64,000 nucleotides of DNA from Toxoplasma gondii ME49 (GCF_000006565.2 NC_031477.1:1210043-1274042); one strand, 5' to 3'. Counted from the first letter of the stretch, positions 43,903 through 56,811 are shown. The notes: generated by a model from the letters alone, not told the origin. Numbers and translations are program-made.

Positions 43903-46383
43903 TTAATGCGATCCTGAGAACTCTCTTTGGAGGACTTTTGCAATCGTCTGAAGCTGCATGTTGGAGGTGCCTTCGTAAATCGTTCCAATTTTGCTGTCGC
44001 GGAAGAGTTTCTCAAGGCCGAAGGACTTCGTGAATCCGTTTCCTCCAACAAAGTCGATGCATGCACTCGAGACTCTCTGCGCGACTTCAGAGGACTTAAA
44101 TTTCGCCATTGCAGCTTCTTTCGCGAAAGGCTGTCCTGCCTCCCTCAGCAGCGCCGCGTTCGCCGTGAGCAACGCAGCCGCTTCGATTTCCGTCGCCAGC
44201 TGAAAAGGAAACGAAGGGATCGGTTTTTGATTGGAATCGAAAAGAAAGAACTCAGAGGCGAGCGGAGAGAGGGCACAAGCGACAGATGAAAGAGGGATGT
44301 GGAGGAGAGCAGAGAGACGCAAGGGGGAGAGGAGAGAAAGAGAGGTGAGAGGAGCTGGAGGAGGAGAGATACTCGGAGATGAAAGACGAGAGAGAAGAAG
44401 GGAGGAAAAGCAAGAGAGGGCATGGGAGATCAAGAGGAGAGATAATTGGTGAAGTGGAAATAGGAGATGAAGGAAAAGCGATTCCGGGGGTATACAAGAG
44501 GAGACGAAAGAGCAGAGAGAGAGAAGAAAGAAAGTCGAGGAAGATAATTACGAGGAGAGCCGGCATAAAAAGGAGAGTTGACATCGAAGGACAGGAGAGG
44601 AGTGGAGACGAGGTGAGAAGAGAGAGGGACGAGCAGCGAGAACCGACGAGGAGAGAAGAGAAACGCGATGGTGGAAGAACGAATCACGAACGAACGAGGA
44701 AAGCAGATTCGTCTGGCGAGAAGCAGCGCTTCTGTCCTTGTCGAGGAAGAGGAAAGGTGAAGAGAGACAATGAAAAAGAGAAAAGACGAACATAGGACAC
44801 AAGACAAAGAGAACAAAGCTTCCAAGAGGCAGAACAAGAAGCGCGAATGGAGAAGGCGACTGTTTGTTCTATTTGTCTACCTTGGCGTATTCGAACTGGA
44901 CACCCTGGAAATCAGCAATTTTTCTGCCGAACTGCTGACGGTCGTGCATGTAACGCATCGCCGTTTCAAAGGCTCCCTTTGCAAGACCTAGCATCTGCGC
45001 CGCAATGCCTGCATGCAATCGGAATCAGTCGTTTTCCAATTAAACAGGAGATGGGAGCTCCCCTGGAGACACCGACGCACATCTGGAATGAACGGGTCGT
45101 CCTTCAGAGGCGGGCGTCTTCATGGAGAGAAGAGTCGAGAAAGGAAGAAGCGAGTGAGACAAGAGGGAAGGCCAAAAGAGACGGAGGCCTGGAACGAAGG
45201 CTGAGAGGATGCGAGGAAGACATGTGGAGAGGAACAAGAAAAGGAGAGAGGAAAAAGAGAAGGAGAGAGGAAGAGAATTTCAGAAGTCGTGTGGGGATTG
45301 TCTTGCGACGCTACGTTTCGCTATTACTCACAGCAGCCAAAAAGAAATAAAGGAAGAGGTGCGTGTCTCAGAAAACTGCCGAAAAAAACTCTGAAGTCGG
45401 AAATGTCTGACGCTAACCAAGACTGAGAAATACCAGTCCAAAAGGTTGAGAAGAACGAAGACGACTGCGCACAGCACAGACTCTCTCACCGATGCGCCCT
45501 TCGTTCAACAGACGGATCGCAATCTTGTATCCTTCTCCGACCTCGCCGAGTACGCAAGAATCATGAACCTGAAACAGAAAAAGCAAAGTCTGTCAACTTT
45601 GTTTCCAAGTTCCCCACAAGCTGTTCGGCGGCGCATGCACGTATACGAAGACCATGTAGCATGCTCATCGAAATCGACTAGGTGTGTACGACGCTGTCCG
45701 ACTACCTCAGTCACAACTCTGTGGCGCGGCATACTCGTCGACGCCTCTCCCCAACGTTCCCTCCTTTCATGGCAATCACCTGTATTATTTTCAGCATGAA
45801 TCGAGTTCTTATGTTGCCCTATGTGCCTCAAATCGTAGAGAGATTAGAGAGATAGATAGGTAGGTAGGTAGACATGAAGTGCTATCCATGCACATAGGAG
45901 CAACACTGTGTAACTGTGAAACATATATATGCGAAAATATGTAGGTGAGTGTGTCATAACAGAGTACGGAGGAAAAAGCAGATTGGAAACGCGGTGCGAG
46001 TACCTGGACATCGTTGAGAATGACCTCGCATGTGGACGAAGCTTTGATTCCAAGTTTCTCCAGTGCAGGTCCGACCTCGAGGCCTGCCGTTCCTGCCTCC
46101 ACTAGAAAGGCAGTGATGCCGCGGTAGCCCTGAGTGCATGCAACAAAAAATACAATGCATGCACTGGCACCCAGCGTGTGCGAGTCTGGTTGCGGCCATG
46201 GCTCTTGCACCCGCATTCATGCCTCCCCCAAAAAGCCTTGAAGTCTCGTCTCTCTAACCGAGCGAAAAACGCGACATCTATTCACCTACATAATTACATA
46301 TATGTGCACACATGTACATGCATGGGGAGAGAGATTTGTAGTGACGCTGAGATACACGCATATACATACATATATATGTATAT

Positions 46384-46423
<40 letters not shown>

Positions 46424-46939
46424 TTACATACGGGCAGAAGGGCAACTGCTCCCAAAGACACGCACACAGAGACATATCTATAGATATGTATATGCACATG
46501 GAGAGATGGTGGATTGATCGCAGGTGCATGCACAGTACTCATATACACGCCTCTATGGATCCATAACGGTGGCTTGAGCATTGATGGCAGATGCTTTGTT
46601 AGGGATTTAAACGCATTTCTTGTCGCACCTGATCTAGGTCGTAGCTAGCGAATACGAGGAAGAGGCCAGCCTCTCGAGCGGTGGAAATCCACTGCTTTGC
46701 TCCATTTAGCACCCAGGCGTCGCCGTTCTCCGACCTCCGTGCGGTGGCTTTCAGAGCGAAGGCGTCGCTGCCGCTCTCGCTCTCACTCAGGCAAAAAGAA
46801 CCGAGCATGTCTGAGGAAAAAGCACTTACGAAAGAGAGCTCTGGCATTTCGCGAGTTCGCAAATGCCCTCCAGCCGAGATCTGCATCTTTGTGTGAGAGG
46901 AGTTTCATACGTCAATTTGCACATCCACACAGGTGTGTA

Positions 46940-46976
<37 letters not shown>

Positions 46977-47007
46977 TTGCATGTGTTTACTATGCATACG
47001 TAAAAGC

Positions 47008-47059
<52 letters not shown>

Positions 47060-47299
47060 GTCTGAATAGAGGCCAGGGTGTGTGTCTCTGTTTCTGGATG
47101 CCTGGAGCAAGTTCTGTAGTGCGCACGTCTGACTCTATTATTGTCTCGATATCTGTCTGTCAACTCTCCTTCGGCTTCTCATTCTTGCGTCTCCGTGGGC
47201 ATCCCTCCACGTTTTTTCTATCTCATCAGTCTCAAGGCCTTCAAAGCGAACTGCCCACAACTCACATCCTCTTCTTCTTTCAAATTTCTAGTTAAATAT

Positions 47300-47335
<36 letters not shown>

Positions 47336-50255
47336 ATATAAATATATATAGATATAAATCCATACAGATATCCAGATATACATCCATATATATCCATATA
47401 CATATCCATATGCACATATCCACATATACATCCATATATATTCACATGCATATCCACATATATACCCATATATATATATATATATATATATCCACATATA
47501 TATCAATAAACATCCATATATATATTCACATATATATGTATATATGCAAGTATATACATATAGACGCAAATGTTAGGTGCTCTACAGAGCTAAGCACCCA
47601 TAGCTATACCGAATGGGGTACATGTGTCTAGCTTTTCCGACAGCTCTTCATAAATGCACACGGTTATAAAGACAGATTTATACAACTCGAACACAGTATG
47701 CATATGCCTGTATCAGCAGCGCGCTTCTGTGCACATCTACATATATATTTTTTTAATTTAACTGTTGAAGGGGAAAGCAGGATTTCGTGCTTACTGGACG
47801 CGAGTTGGGGCAAGAATTTCTCTTTCTGCTCCTCGGTTCCGTAGAGCGTCAGTGCCCGATTGATCAGTGTGTTCTGGAGAAGAGAAACGCCAAGACCGTT
47901 TTTATTAGAAGAATGTCACATGAATCGACTGCTGTCCCCCTTGTCCCCGATTCGTCTAGGTCAACCGCAAGAAAACTCCGCCTTTGTCAACACATGTCGA
48001 GAGGTGGACGCTCAACCCCCGTGAAGATCTGCACACTTGAAGGTACATAACCATGCATCTGCCCGTGCATCCGTAGTCCTGTCTAGTTGTGAATCGGTGC
48101 ATGCATGCACGCACATGTCGAGTTACACAAATCACTGCATGCACGCGAATGCCTGCCTAGTAACGGAAATCACAGCATGTATACAAGCACATGCACCTCC
48201 AGGGACAAAAGGCTTTTCAGATACGTGCATCCGTGCAGGTAGACAAACATATGCATGGGTGCGCGTAGCAGTCATCTGGAACCGATCGGCATCCATGCGA
48301 AAGGTCGGAGGCTAGCATCCACCGCGCGCGGATCGATGAGATAAACCACTCACTCGGAAACACACCTACCGATGTGACAATGTCTGTCTTTGAATACATA
48401 CATATATACACATATATACATATATACATATATACATATATACATATATATATATATATACATATATACATATATATATATGTACAGAACGAGGCACAGT
48501 AGGACACAGTCATTTATGTTTATAAATCGGTGTGTGTCAATCACTCTATCCATATAATATATATGTATTTTTGAACTGAAGGACAAGCTGTTGTTGCTTG
48601 CGTCAAGAAGAGCACGTACGTGGATATCGACAAGAGCGGCGACCGAAGGGTCGACTCTCGCAAGTTCTTCAATGACGACGAGAGAGTTGAAAAACGACAT
48701 GGCACTACCTCCGTACTTCTCCTCGATTTCCATCCCCAGGTAACCTGAACGTCGACAGGATCCGTGAGACATGTCATACAGCTCGAACATCGTCTGTTGA
48801 CCCTACACAGCCTTTGAATGCGAAGGCCTATGCATGCACACTCTCATTTTTCTCCGAGGCACACTGCAAACTGCCAGCGCACATGTACTCTTCTCATACG
48901 AGATACCTAAACACGCATATATGCATATACATATACGTATTTGTACATATATGTATATATATATATATATATCTACGGACTAATAAATAAATATATATCC
49001 AAATACGTATACGTTTATGCGTGACTGAATTTAGATACGCAGGGTAGGTGGGATGTCAAAGATATAACGGTATATGTCCTCAATTTGGCCTTTGTCGAAC
49101 TGTGAGTATCTGCACATGAGTACATATCTGAGAGTGTAGGTGTGTGGAGAAGGCGGAATATATTTACATGGATGTGCACGAGGTCTATAATTTTGCAGTG
49201 CATTTAAAAGTTGGGACAAAGTGGGAAACAACTGCTGCATCTACATGGATTGGCGCGCATGCGCCTGCACGCAGTTTTTGAAGGAAAAGAAATTCACGCA
49301 GTGTACGGACGCTCAGGGGAAAGAAGCACGAACTTTGAGAGTTAGCACCACCGGAAGCCGAAAAAAAAGAATCGAGAAAACGCACCTTGCTTGAAGAGAC
49401 CCTCGATAACCTCCGCTTCGATTGCTCCCTCATCATCCATCGCCTCCACCTTGGAACGAATTTCCTGGGGAGATCCGTTTGCGAAAGTCCACAGTGCACG
49501 CAAACGTGAAAGATAACAAAGTGGGTGCGCAGAAAGCCATGCGCCACAAAGACGCACGACCGAACGTCTACACATAAAGGTGCACAAAAAGGGCGTAATG
49601 GACACCTACGCACAGGCAGCTTTAAGTCAACTTGGGTGTACACAGGTCTGTATTTCCATATGCTTGCATATGTAAGTCGACGCAAGGTGTATGTACAGCG
49701 TTAAACGCAACTGCACAGCTTTGCACGCAAAAACCAAGGTGCGTCTGCTTTCACGCTGCTTGCACACACGGTTTCAGAGCGTGCTGTGTTTCTCTTGGAT
49801 TGAAGAGAATAGCAAAGACTCCAGACTTGGAGACGTAGGACTGCCTTTCCTGACACACACCTCCTCAGCAAAGCGCCTGACAGCCTGTCGCAGTGTGGCG
49901 GTGTCTGTGCAGCAGAGAGCAGGAGAAGCAGCAGAGGCGGAAAGATACAATGAGCAAAACCCATCAGAGGCAAGAGAAAATCAGACGGAAAATGCAGGGA
50001 TCGGCGCCACAGGGAGAAGGGCCAGTCTCTGAAATCGCGTTCTACCGAGAAAAACAGATGAAATATCAAAACACAACCTTCACGGCTCTGTACAAGCGCC
50101 AAGGAGAAAGCATATATTCGATCCAAATCTGGGACAAAGATGCACTTCTACAAACTGACCAACCAAACGGACTCATGCCTGTACACTCGATCACACACAA
50201 AGAAAAACGTCTACGAAGACATATCATGAGCATACGCATATATGTATGCGCACAA

Positions 50256-50290
<35 letters not shown>

Positions 50291-50628
50291 AAGAATAGAC
50301 GTATACGCTTTGCATATATATGACCTCTATGCCACGTCACGGCAAAGAAAGGGAGCAAAAGGTTGAGATCCAACACATGCACTGACACGGCGTACCCACG
50401 TGCTGTTTGATTCACGAATATACGTAAAGATGTCTACGCGCTATTTCCGAGTAAAACATACAGGCACATTGTCCAACACTTCAAGCATACGTTTAAATGC
50501 ATATGCATATATATATATATATATATGAATATAATGAATTTATATATATGAATATTGTATAAATGAATGTATACATATATGGGGATACAATGTACATGTA
50601 TATGTGTATATACATATATGAAAGCAAG

Positions 50629-50667
<39 letters not shown>

Positions 50668-50967
50668 GTCATATATATATATATATATGTATATATGGAG
50701 AGGAATAGCCAAGACGAGGAACTGGGAGTCACCTGTGTCAAGGAGCGTGAGAGGTCGGAGGCTCGAGCGAGGGGCATTCGTCTTTTCCGATTCCTCAGAA
50801 GAAAATTCAGAGTCGAGGTCGTCATCGCTGTTTGGATTATCCCCGGTCCAGAGTTGCCGCGCGTAACTCTTCAGATCGTCTTTTTTCTTTCCTGCTTTCG
50901 CTTCCTTTTCCGGCGAAGTGGCGAATAAACGCGAAAACAGAGCCGGCACGCAGCCTCTGCTCCGCAT
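43903..50967 (-). CDS. ACADSB: Short/branched-chain acyl-CoA dehydrogenase, mitochondrial (457 aa, 10 exons)
   Basis: Exons in transcript order: 50967-50733, 49904-49861, 49464-49386, 48744-48620, 47873-47795, 46810-46629, 46129-46004, 45568-45490, 45008-44881, 44199-43903. They sum to 1374 bases and every junction keeps phase. The start [18 protein letters not shown] reads as a mitochondrial targeting peptide. Then come [59 protein letters not shown] (first ACAD signature), [60 protein letters not shown] (second signature) and [13 protein letters not shown]. The glutamate in IYEG, about residue 435, is the catalytic base position. It matches the 2-methylbutyryl-CoA dehydrogenase type (isoleucine/valine breakdown), FAD-dependent, passing electrons to ETF in the matrix. 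Substrate is inferred from the family. Confidence 0.92.
46350..46432. repeat. TA/CATA microsatellite in acyl-CoA dehydrogenase intron
   Basis: CATACATATATATG and TA runs in the intron 46130-46628. Confidence 0.85.
46935..47055. repeat. Two TA microsatellites in acyl-CoA dehydrogenase intron
   Basis: TA runs at about 46942-46975 and 47008-47055, in the intron 46811-47794. Confidence 0.85.
47297..47560. repeat. TA/CCATATA microsatellite in acyl-CoA dehydrogenase intron
   Basis: TA run followed by a long stretch of CATATCCA/CATCCATATA units, same intron as the previous pair. Confidence 0.85.
48392..48483. repeat. ACATATAT microsatellite in acyl-CoA dehydrogenase intron
   Basis: Nearly pure 10-base unit (ACATATATAC shifted) repeated several times, then TA run; in the intron 47874-48619. 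Confidence 0.85.
48915..49015. repeat. TA/CATATA microsatellite in acyl-CoA dehydrogenase intron
   Basis: CATATATGCATATACATATACG then TA run and AAATAAATA, in the intron 48745-49385. Confidence 0.8.
50240..50695. repeat. Clustered TA microsatellites in first acyl-CoA dehydrogenase intron
   Basis: TA runs near 50255-50290, 50503-50527, 50630-50662 and 50668-50690 with ATGAAT and GTATA interruptions, just downstream (in transcript sense) of exon 1. Confidence 0.85.
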
Positions 50968-51984
50968 ATCAGGTGTACATACAACAGCACTGAAAGCGCC
51001 GGTTCCGGGCTGCCACCTGCGCCGTACAGGGTGCAGCCGAGATATCGGAGGAGAGAAAGTGGGTTGAAAAAGAAGAAATTTAGGAATGAAGAGGGACGAA
51101 AACACAACTGAAACACAAACAGATGCAACTGCAAACAGTAAAAACGACACAAGAGACATATACGTGTATGTATGTATATATCTTTGGGACAGCACGTGCA
51201 GATCAGAGCGCCTATCCATACGACTGCAGCGACCTCTTTACCATTCGCATGTGCAAGTGTATACGCGGCGGTACACGTATGATACTTCTTTCTAGGTATA
51301 CTCGGTGTATTCACAATCGTAGAACTCATCGATCTTGCACGATTTTTCCGACCTGTCTGCTCTCGAGCGTGTCGCCGCTCTTCGCTACGTTCGCTGGGAA
51401 TCTGCGGTGGGGGTGTATGTACGGGCCATTCCACCTGACTCCCTCCGTCAAGCCGTCCGAGCATGTTTCTTCCTCATAGCTTACCTGTTCTCTTGGCTTT
51501 GCGCAACCGAGACCCATTCCCTAGTTTTTCCGAGAGGAGGGGCGACGAGGCAGGCACGAGGTACCGCAAGTGCCTTCCCAACAGGGGCAGCCGAAAAGCC
51601 GGAGCGCACGAACCTCTTCGGCAGATGAAGGGCAGCAGACCTCATCGTGAATTCTGAGAACTAGGTTCCTTTTATGTCACTTCTCGGGCTCCCGGGCTTG
51701 TCAGGAGCTGGACAACTTAAAGGAAAGCGATCTGCGGAGTCTGCGAGGTCACTCGTGCCTGAGGCAGGGTCTTGAGGCAGCTTTGAGGAGACTGACTGCC
51801 GGCGCACGAGGCAGAAAGGTGAAGAACCCCCAAGAGGAACGAACGCGCAGAAAGGAGAGTTTCTTGAGAGGAAAGAACAAAAGTGTTCCTGCCTGCGGGT
51901 TCAAGACCGTGCGAAGCCGCACCAGCTGTGAAAACCCAATGTGGCGACAGAAGCCAAAAAACGGCCTGACACAAGACACTTCGT

Positions 51985-52002
51985 CAGGTGTACGTACACC
52001 TG
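51985..52002. promoter_or_regulatory. 18-bp perfect palindrome centred on TGTACGTACA
   Basis: CAGGTGTACGTACACCTG reads the same on both strands. A near copy GGTGTATGTACACC is 26 bases downstream, and related palindromes occur at 55595-55608 and 56052-56065. A protein-binding role is inference. Confidence 0.45.
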
Positions 52003-52028
52003 GCGACGCGAGGAACTGACACGAGTGA

Positions 52029-52042
52029 GGTGTATGTACACC
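52029..52042. promoter_or_regulatory. Near-palindrome GGTGTATGTACACC
   Basis: One base off the perfect 14-bp palindrome seen at 51987 and 56052. It lies in the same divergent intergenic region. Confidence 0.35.
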
Positions 52043-53334
52043 CGAGGAGCTGGAAGCCCCGCCGCAAGTTTCGCGTTTTTTGGCGACTCGAGACCCGCCC
52101 AAGATCGACTCGCCTTTGCGACCAAGAGCGGGTCGAGGCACACCGCCGCACGTTTTCGTTTCCTCTCTTCTCTTCCGGCTTTTTCCTTCGATCCAAATTT
52201 CTTCTGTCTTCCTTCTTGCGGAAGAAGAAACAAGGACCCTCAAAGAAGGACCAAGAACGCTAAACCCCAAACCCTTCTTGGACACACGACCCTTAAAGCT
52301 CGCTCGCGCCCGCGGCTCCGCGACTTCGTCCGCGTCGGCTTTTTCGTTCTGCCTGCCGCATGCAGATAAAATGCACATGCACATGCTGCAGAGAGAGAGA
52401 GACTGACGTGTCGGGACTTTGAGGGCGACGCACTTCCACTTTTTTTCTTTCTCTCTCTTCTCTCGCCTCAGTGCAGAGGGAAAGAAGCAAAAGCGAAGCG
52501 GAGACGCCCGCCTTTCCCCCACTGTTCGTCTCTCCACGCTGCAGAGCGCCTTCTGGCTAGAAAGAGCGTTTGAGAGAGGGGGGTGACAGAACGACGATCG
52601 GTTTTTTTTCACCCTTTCTCTGCCTACTGCTGCTCTTTTCTGCCGCGATCAAACGCGCGAAAATGACAAAGGCGCATCTGCAATCTCGCTGCTCCCTGCC
52701 GTGGAGAGACACCTGCCGCTCTCGGTAGCGGAAGCGGACTCTGGCGGGACACAGACGACCCGAGAAACCGATATTCCTCTCTATAAGCTTCTATTCTCTC
52801 TTCTTCTCTCGTCTCTGCCTCTTTATTGTCTTCCATGACTTTTCGTTTCTGCCCTTTTTTTCACATCGTCCGTCTGAAGTGCGACGCGGGTCCGTGGTCC
52901 TCGCTCGCGTCTCGAGAAACGATTCGTGTGGAGGGTGTGTCAAAAAACACATCTTGGTAAACCAGGATTTCTCTGCCGTCCTTTTGTGGAGCTTGTGAGA
53001 GAGAAGACTGACGACGAGGAAGGGTCAAGCCTCCTCTCTCTCCTCGGTTGAGTCATGCCAGTCCCGACTTTTGTCCTCCGTGTTTGACGCTCTCTACATC
53101 TTTACCGGTGTGTTTTCGTCTCTTCTCCCTCTCTTCGTTCTTCTCTCTCCTTTCTTCCTCCGTTGCTGTTTCGCGTCCTTCTCTTCCACTGCTGCTACGC
53201 TTTTCCTCTTTCCGCGCTGTCGGCTCCGTCTCTTTTGTTTACGTTTTTTTCTCTCCTGCCTGCCGTTGCACATTTGTTTCTTTCGGTGACCTCTCCGTGT
53301 TTTTCTTTCGGGGTGTCCACTGACCTGTGGCCAG

Positions 53335-56005
53335 ATGCCGACATCGATTCTGAGGCGAGTGGCTTGCGCGGCGCTTTCCCTCCCGCAGCGCGCTGCTCCT
53401 CTCAAGGCCAAGAAGCCGGTGGTGAAGAAGAACGTGAAAAAGTGGGTTTTTCGAAACTTCTGTGGAGAAATGGATCTTCCTATTCCATGCAAAAGCTCTT
53501 TCCAGCAGTACTGCGAAAAAGAACTGACGGCGGGGCTTTCTGTTTCCCCGAACTTGCGCCTCCACCCAACTAGCTGCCCTTCAATCTGAGGTGCAGCGAC
53601 TTGCGGTTCTTCTCTCTTGACTATTCACTCGTTCTCTTCTCTCCGCATACCCAACACAAAAACACACTTGCTGACACATCGCCGCACAACTCACCCATAC
53701 AAACGTATACATGTGTGTATTTAGTTATTAAAAGTGTAGATGTGGAAAGATACGTGGTAGGTGGGCGTCTCTGTAAGTGGTATATGTATGCATATTATAT
53801 ATATATATATATATATATATGCATGTATGCATATGTGTCAACATATTCGGTGTAGACAATAGGTGTCCGCGTGTACGTGTTGCCTATGGAGATGTCGTGT
53901 TGTTTATTTTTATTTCTCTGTTGGATATGAAGACGTGAATGGACGCTTGTCTGCTGTATTTCTTCAAGATTGCCTATGGATAGATGCGTGGATGCCTGCA
54001 GGGATTCGGGGGGGCTGCCAAAGCACCTGACGCGTTACTTGCCGTTTGTCCCCACCTCGTTGGTGCATGAAACGACGAGCTTCCTGCACGACGCCACTAA
54101 ACTTCGCGCGCTGCTGGCTTTGATTTTTTCCCCATGTAAACCTGAGGCTTCTGTCGCCGACGAGCTGGCTTCTCCCGCAGCCCGACTCGAATTCCAACAA
54201 GAAAAAGAGCGATACCACGCTATCCGCGATGTGAGACAAGACAGACAAACTTGAAGGACAACACCTGCACGACGGCCACAAGACGCCCAAGAAATAAATC
54301 GATATACACAAAATAAAACCTGTACTTACACTTCGGCACGTATGCAGTATACACATGCATGCATAAATAAATATCTATATATAACTATACGTACCAGTGC
54401 ATGTGGGGAAATGCTTCACGAGTCCTTGAGGCGGATAACCGTCGAGGCGACTGTTTGGAGGCGTTTCGCGAGGTAAACACGCGGGATCCTTTACGAAGCC
54501 AGCTTTCATGGAAAGGAATCTGCCTCTGCACAAGCTGGAGCACAGTTCACAGGCTGCGCGAAGAGGTCTGCTCCTTCACGAAAGAGAATGTTCTAGAAGA
54601 AATTGAAAACGTTTGCAACCACAGCGTGGGCCCACCAGAGGCTCGGAGCTATTTGTGCCCGTGGCCGCAGTGCACGCAAAAAGTCACAGCGCCACACTCA
54701 TCAGTTTCCCCGAGTCTACACGAGGGTGAAAACCATTAAGTGTCGAGGCTGCACTGTATGGAAACCAAAAGTCTTCTCGTGTCGGTGCTCCTGTTCCTCA
54801 GTTTTGCGTCTGTGCTCTTTGGATGTTTCAGACCTACGACAGTCGTGTCCTGTCTGGAGTTGCCCTGCGGACATCGCCAGCGTTCTCTGGATCTCTGCTT
54901 TTGCTCCTGTTTCAATTACACACTCTTTGTCTTCGGCTTCTTCGTTTGTGCAGCAACACACCGACTGTTATCGGCGCCACGAGAGTGCTGCGGCGGCGTC
55001 GATGTGGCGTGCGATTGAGGCGCTTCCCTCAGACCTTTACGAAGAAGCAGTGCAGTCTGTCACATTTGCTCCGCCATATGAGAACGAACCGCCGCCTCCG
55101 GATCCGAGTGAGCTGCGGCCTGGAAAGAACGCAAGCACTGAGACGCAGGCCGCCAGTGCTGGGCAACAGCCGAGCGCCGCGTCGAGGGGCTCTAGTGTGC
55201 GTACACTCGCGGGGCCTGGCGCAGCCGGAGAGGCGGCGAGTCAGCCGGAGCACGGATTCTACCACGAAAGGTTCGCGTTCCCGAGGGCCCTCATGTTCCA
55301 CGAAATGTACGGCGAGCAGATCTTCCAGTCGCTCTCGCAACTCGAGCGGAGGAAACTGCAGGTGAGAAAAACCGCGGAGGGAGATCGGCGGGGGCGCGTT
55401 ATGGTCTCGACATGGGCTGTAGGCAATGACAGCCACAGCTGGAGGGTGCCGTGCCACGTGCAGGCGGGTCGCACTGTAGTCGTTTCTGCATTTTCTTTTC
55501 CATGTTTTCCCACGCCCCTGTAGTGGATGCGTGAAAGCAGACTGCGCACGCGTTTTACATGGTCCACATTTCGACTGTGCTTCAGTACACGCTGGCTGTA
55601 CGTACAGCGTGCGTCAGCGTTCGGCGACCTACCGTTCCTGTCGGTCGCTCCGCGGAGGGCCCCTTCGCGAGGCGCCCTCTGTTCGTCTGGAGCGTTTCTT
55701 ATGAGACATGAACACCACTGACACATGTGAGAGCCGAAGATGCGGTGACTTCGTAGAAGAGTCTGCGGGTCAGTACGATGTTCAGAGGTGCCGTGTCCGT
55801 GCCCCACCCGCCATCCCGTGTTTCCTTGACAGTCTGTACTTCCTCTGCTATCTGGTGCCGCATGCAGGTCTTCATGAACTTGATGCATGTGCGGTATCCT
55901 CACGCGGAACTGAAGCGCGACAAACCGGCTCTGTTCTGGCTGCCGGAGAGACAGGTTCTCAGCCGGCAGCGCGAGGGTGCGCACAAACGGAAAGGCGCCA
56001 AATGA
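53335..56005 (+). CDS. Basic, probably mitochondrial protein of unknown function (293 or 318 aa)
   Basis: Exons: 53335-53441, 54002-54230, 54954-55361, 55868-56005; phases agree at every join (882 bases). An optional in-phase 75-base exon at 54398-54472 (CMWGNASRVLEADNRR...) has AG and GT borders and would give 318 residues. The N-terminus MPTSILRRVACAALSLPQRAAPLKAKK is an arginine-rich, acid-free presequence of mitochondrial type. The body has LPKHLTRYLPFVPTSLVHETTS, then RYHAIRD, then HGFYHERFAFPRALMFHEMYGEQIF, and ends VFMNLMHVRYPHAELKRDKPALFWLPERQ with a basic tail HKRKGAK. No catalytic motif or membrane segment is visible. Size, charge and targeting would suit a divergent mitoribosomal protein, but I cannot assign it. 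Confidence 0.65.
53785..53830. repeat. TA microsatellite in intron 1
   Basis: CATATTATATATATA run ending in TGCATGTATGCATATG, between exons 1 and 2 of the putative mitochondrial protein gene. Confidence 0.8.
55595..55608. promoter_or_regulatory. 14-bp palindrome GCTGTACGTACAGC
   Basis: Perfect palindrome with the same TGTACGTACA core as the one at 51985, here in the last intron of the putative mitochondrial protein gene. Confidence 0.35.
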
Positions 56006-56811
56006 GCTGCCGCGCAAACTGCGGCCAGCACTCGGCTGACATCTTCAATGAGGTGTACGTACACCGCGTGGTGCGTCGCAAGCGTTCGACAGCAGGGCGG
56101 CTTCGTGTCTTCGTGCCGAGAAGTGCTTTTTTGTGTGTGCCGAAACCTGCACTCAGTTGCCTCGTTTGCCAGATGACTCGAACGCTTCGGCGGATTGTTT
56201 CACGCTGGCAACACTCCCCAAATTTCACTGAGATCACTGGGGCGGAGCCACTGTGGCGTTAGTATGTCGGAAACTCCGCACACCTAGATATCGACCGTGA
56301 CCACACTTGCCACTCACTCCACGTTCCTGCACTCAGAACGCAAGCCGCGGCAGGGAACTCTGCGCGTCATTCTGAGCCTAATGGCGAAGCATTTCCTGTC
56401 AGCCCTGCACGGGCGCAGAACACTTGCGCGGAGGACCAAAGACAAATCTTTACTGGCCACGCACCGGCGCTCCGGGCGAAACCACAAGCACGCGTCCTGC
56501 GCTTACGGAAGCCGGCTGGTGTACCTTCAGCGGTCTACGCTGGGAACTCCTGCCGCGCTAAAACGTAGACGACGCGTTTGTTACAGCGTTGTGATGCGGC
56601 GAGTGCTATCACCTTGGAACTGTGACTCCGCGAATAAAAAGTGCTCCACAGTGGAAACACCGAGACACACTTCATCTGGCACACGCAGGCGAATTATGCA
56701 CGGAAGCGACACCATTCTCGGTCTTTTCCAGCGAACTGCAGAAGTTACCTGCAAGCGCGAGATCTGCTTCTATCAAAGCAGATCTCGCGCCACAGCCTGA
56801 TGCCCTCGTCT
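56006..56811. other. Intergenic region between convergent genes
   Basis: Holds both 3' UTRs. A 14-bp palindrome GGTGTACGTACACC sits at 56052-56065. No supported CDS. Confidence 0.55.

Larger units (their letters stand above)
50968..53334. promoter_or_regulatory. Divergent promoter region between acyl-CoA dehydrogenase and a putative mitochondrial protein gene
   Basis: 2.4 kb with no supported CDS. It contains an 18-bp perfect palindrome (51985-52002) and a near copy (52029-52042). Part of it is strongly pyrimidine-rich (53.0-53.3 kb), probably 5' UTR of the + gene. Both genes would serve the mitochondrion, so a shared control region is possible but unproven. Confidence 0.45.

Noticed and set aside
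43927..44289. Plus-strand frame opposite the last acyl-CoA dehydrogenase exon
   Set aside because: The minus strand carries the clear family sequence and catalytic motif; this is its shadow.
54603..55523. 306-codon plus-strand frame around the third exon of the putative mitochondrial protein gene
   Set aside because: Only 54954-55361 has splice borders and phase agreement; the rest is intron read-through.
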